Part shown: one piece after another, positions 63,459-64,000 of the stretch
Position numbering within the stretch: the first letter of the stretch is position 1
Layout of the letters: the number at the start of each line of letters is the position of its first letter
DNA from: Burkholderia sp. HI2500
GTDB lineage: Bacteria > Pseudomonadota > Gammaproteobacteria > Burkholderiales > Burkholderiaceae
NCBI RefSeq assembly: GCF_002223055.1
Contig: NZ_NKFL01000005.1
Span: 186,001 to 250,000, forward strand
DNA: 64,000 bases
Direction: 5' to 3'
Program-made: the position numbers and the translations under genes
Notes under the pieces: model-generated
The model's database searches: none
What the model was told of the DNA's origin: nothing
Seen by the model: the letters and a program-made list of their open reading frames with translations, nothing else

Positions 63459-64000
63459 ATGGCTTACAACCGTCGCTCGAAGCACATCACGCAAGGCGTG
63501 GCCCGCTCGCCGAACCGCTCGATGTATTACGCCCTCGGCTACCAGAAGGACGATTTCGACAAGCCGATGATCGGCATCGCGAACGGCCACTCGACGATCA
63601 CGCCGTGCAATTCCGGCCTGCAGCGCCTGTCGGACGCGGCCGTCGCGGCCGTGAAGGCGGCCGATGCGAACCCGCAGATCTTCGGCACGCCGACGATTTC
63701 GGACGGCATGTCGATGGGCACCGAAGGCATGAAGTACTCGCTCGTGTCGCGCGAGGTGATCGCCGACTGCATCGAGACCTGCGTGCAGGGGCAATGGATG
63801 GACGGCGTGGTGGTGGTCGGCGGCTGCGACAAGAACATGCCGGGCGGGATGATCGCGCTCGCGCGCCTGAACGTGCCGGGCATCTACGTGTATGGCGGCA
63901 CGATCCGCCCCGGCAACTGGAAAGGCCGGGACCTGACGATCGTGTCGTCGTTCGAGGCGGTCGGCGAATTCACCGCGGGCCGGATGTCGCAGGAGGATTT
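63459..64000 (+). CDS. ilvD: Dihydroxy-acid dehydratase, 5' part (runs off window)
   Basis: Branched-chain amino acid synthesis enzyme that dehydrates 2,3-dihydroxy-isovalerate. The first ~180 residues are visible from the ATG at 63459 (GGAG upstream). Two of the conserved Fe-S Cys positions are seen: C50 in TITPCNSG and C123 in [24 protein letters not shown] is also typical of IlvD. The rest (about 380 residues) is beyond the right edge. Confidence 0.95.
   Translation, partial: MAYNRRSKHITQGVARSPNRSMYYALGYQKDDFDKPMIGIANGHSTITPCNSGLQRLSDAAVAAVKAADANPQIFGTPTISDGMSMGTEGMKYSLVSREVIADCIETCVQGQWMDGVVVVGGCDKNMPGGMIALARLNVPGIYVYGGTIRPGNWKGRDLTIVSSFEAVGEFTAGRMSQED

Overview
This 64 kb window is chromosomal DNA from a high-GC betaproteobacterium, almost certainly Burkholderia and probably the Burkholderia cepacia complex. 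The basis is codon use, protein wording (DUF3460-scpA-panC-panD, the hemC-hemDX-hemY cluster facing ppc, zapA followed by 6S RNA) and typical Burkholderia start regions. The species call is inference from memory of gene order, not from a search. No rRNA, tRNA or CRISPR array was recognised.

Layout. 1-5058: 3' truncated NAD+ synthase (-), FemAB-like acyltransferase, AraC-type regulator, GIY-YIG protein with a long basic tail, and inorganic pyrophosphatase (-). 5232-9685: a small catabolic or transport unit (aldehyde dehydrogenase, SDR dehydrogenase, MFS permease, DUF4180 protein). It is preceded by an in-register tandem array of 49-bp hairpin repeats, and one diverged copy of the repeat sits directly before the permease. 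9720-17254: heme branch operon hemC-hemDX-hemY (-), divergent from ppc. 17291-19068: divergent methyltransferase and XRE/MmyB-type regulator sharing a palindromic promoter. 19075-24019: archaic (Csu-like, SCPU) chaperone-usher pilus with a divergently placed two-domain subunit and an FNR/Anr-type box between the divergent genes. 24134-26321: argH and a HAD phosphatase. 26412-30913: minus-strand group of SodC-like lipoprotein, dcd, a PLP decarboxylase and an LprI-like protein. 31047-33134: Mrp/ApbC ATPase (-) and an OmpA-family lipoprotein (+).

33511-44465: metG (+) converges on tamA-tamB (-). Two insertion sequences lie between them: an IS3-family (IS150-like) element of 1448 bp inserted in the loop of the shared intrinsic terminator, and an IS110-family (IS1111-type) element beside it. 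44714-47313: DUF3460, scpA, panC, panD. 47445-48953: ParA-like ATPase, DoxX and a 46-residue exported peptide, all minus. 49036-58782: late cobalamin (B12) synthesis and uptake locus in three transcription units: cobQ (-); cobP-cbiB-cobC(PLP)-btuF (+); and btuC-btuD-cobT-cobS-cobC(phosphatase) (-), the last headed by a clear cobalamin riboswitch. 58939-64000: coiled-coil protein, zapA, 6S RNA, EVE protein, SIMPL protein, lgt (-), a LysR regulator (-) and the 5' part of ilvD.

Most genes are ordinary housekeeping genes. The items most worth a second look are the 49-bp hairpin/micro-ORF leader repeat, the paired IS insertions with a structured RNA candidate in the IS1111-type 3' end, the SodC-fold lipoprotein lacking most metal ligands, and the shared operator-like palindrome at 18169-18182. 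Operon assignments, regulators and promoters are inferred from spacing and motifs only.
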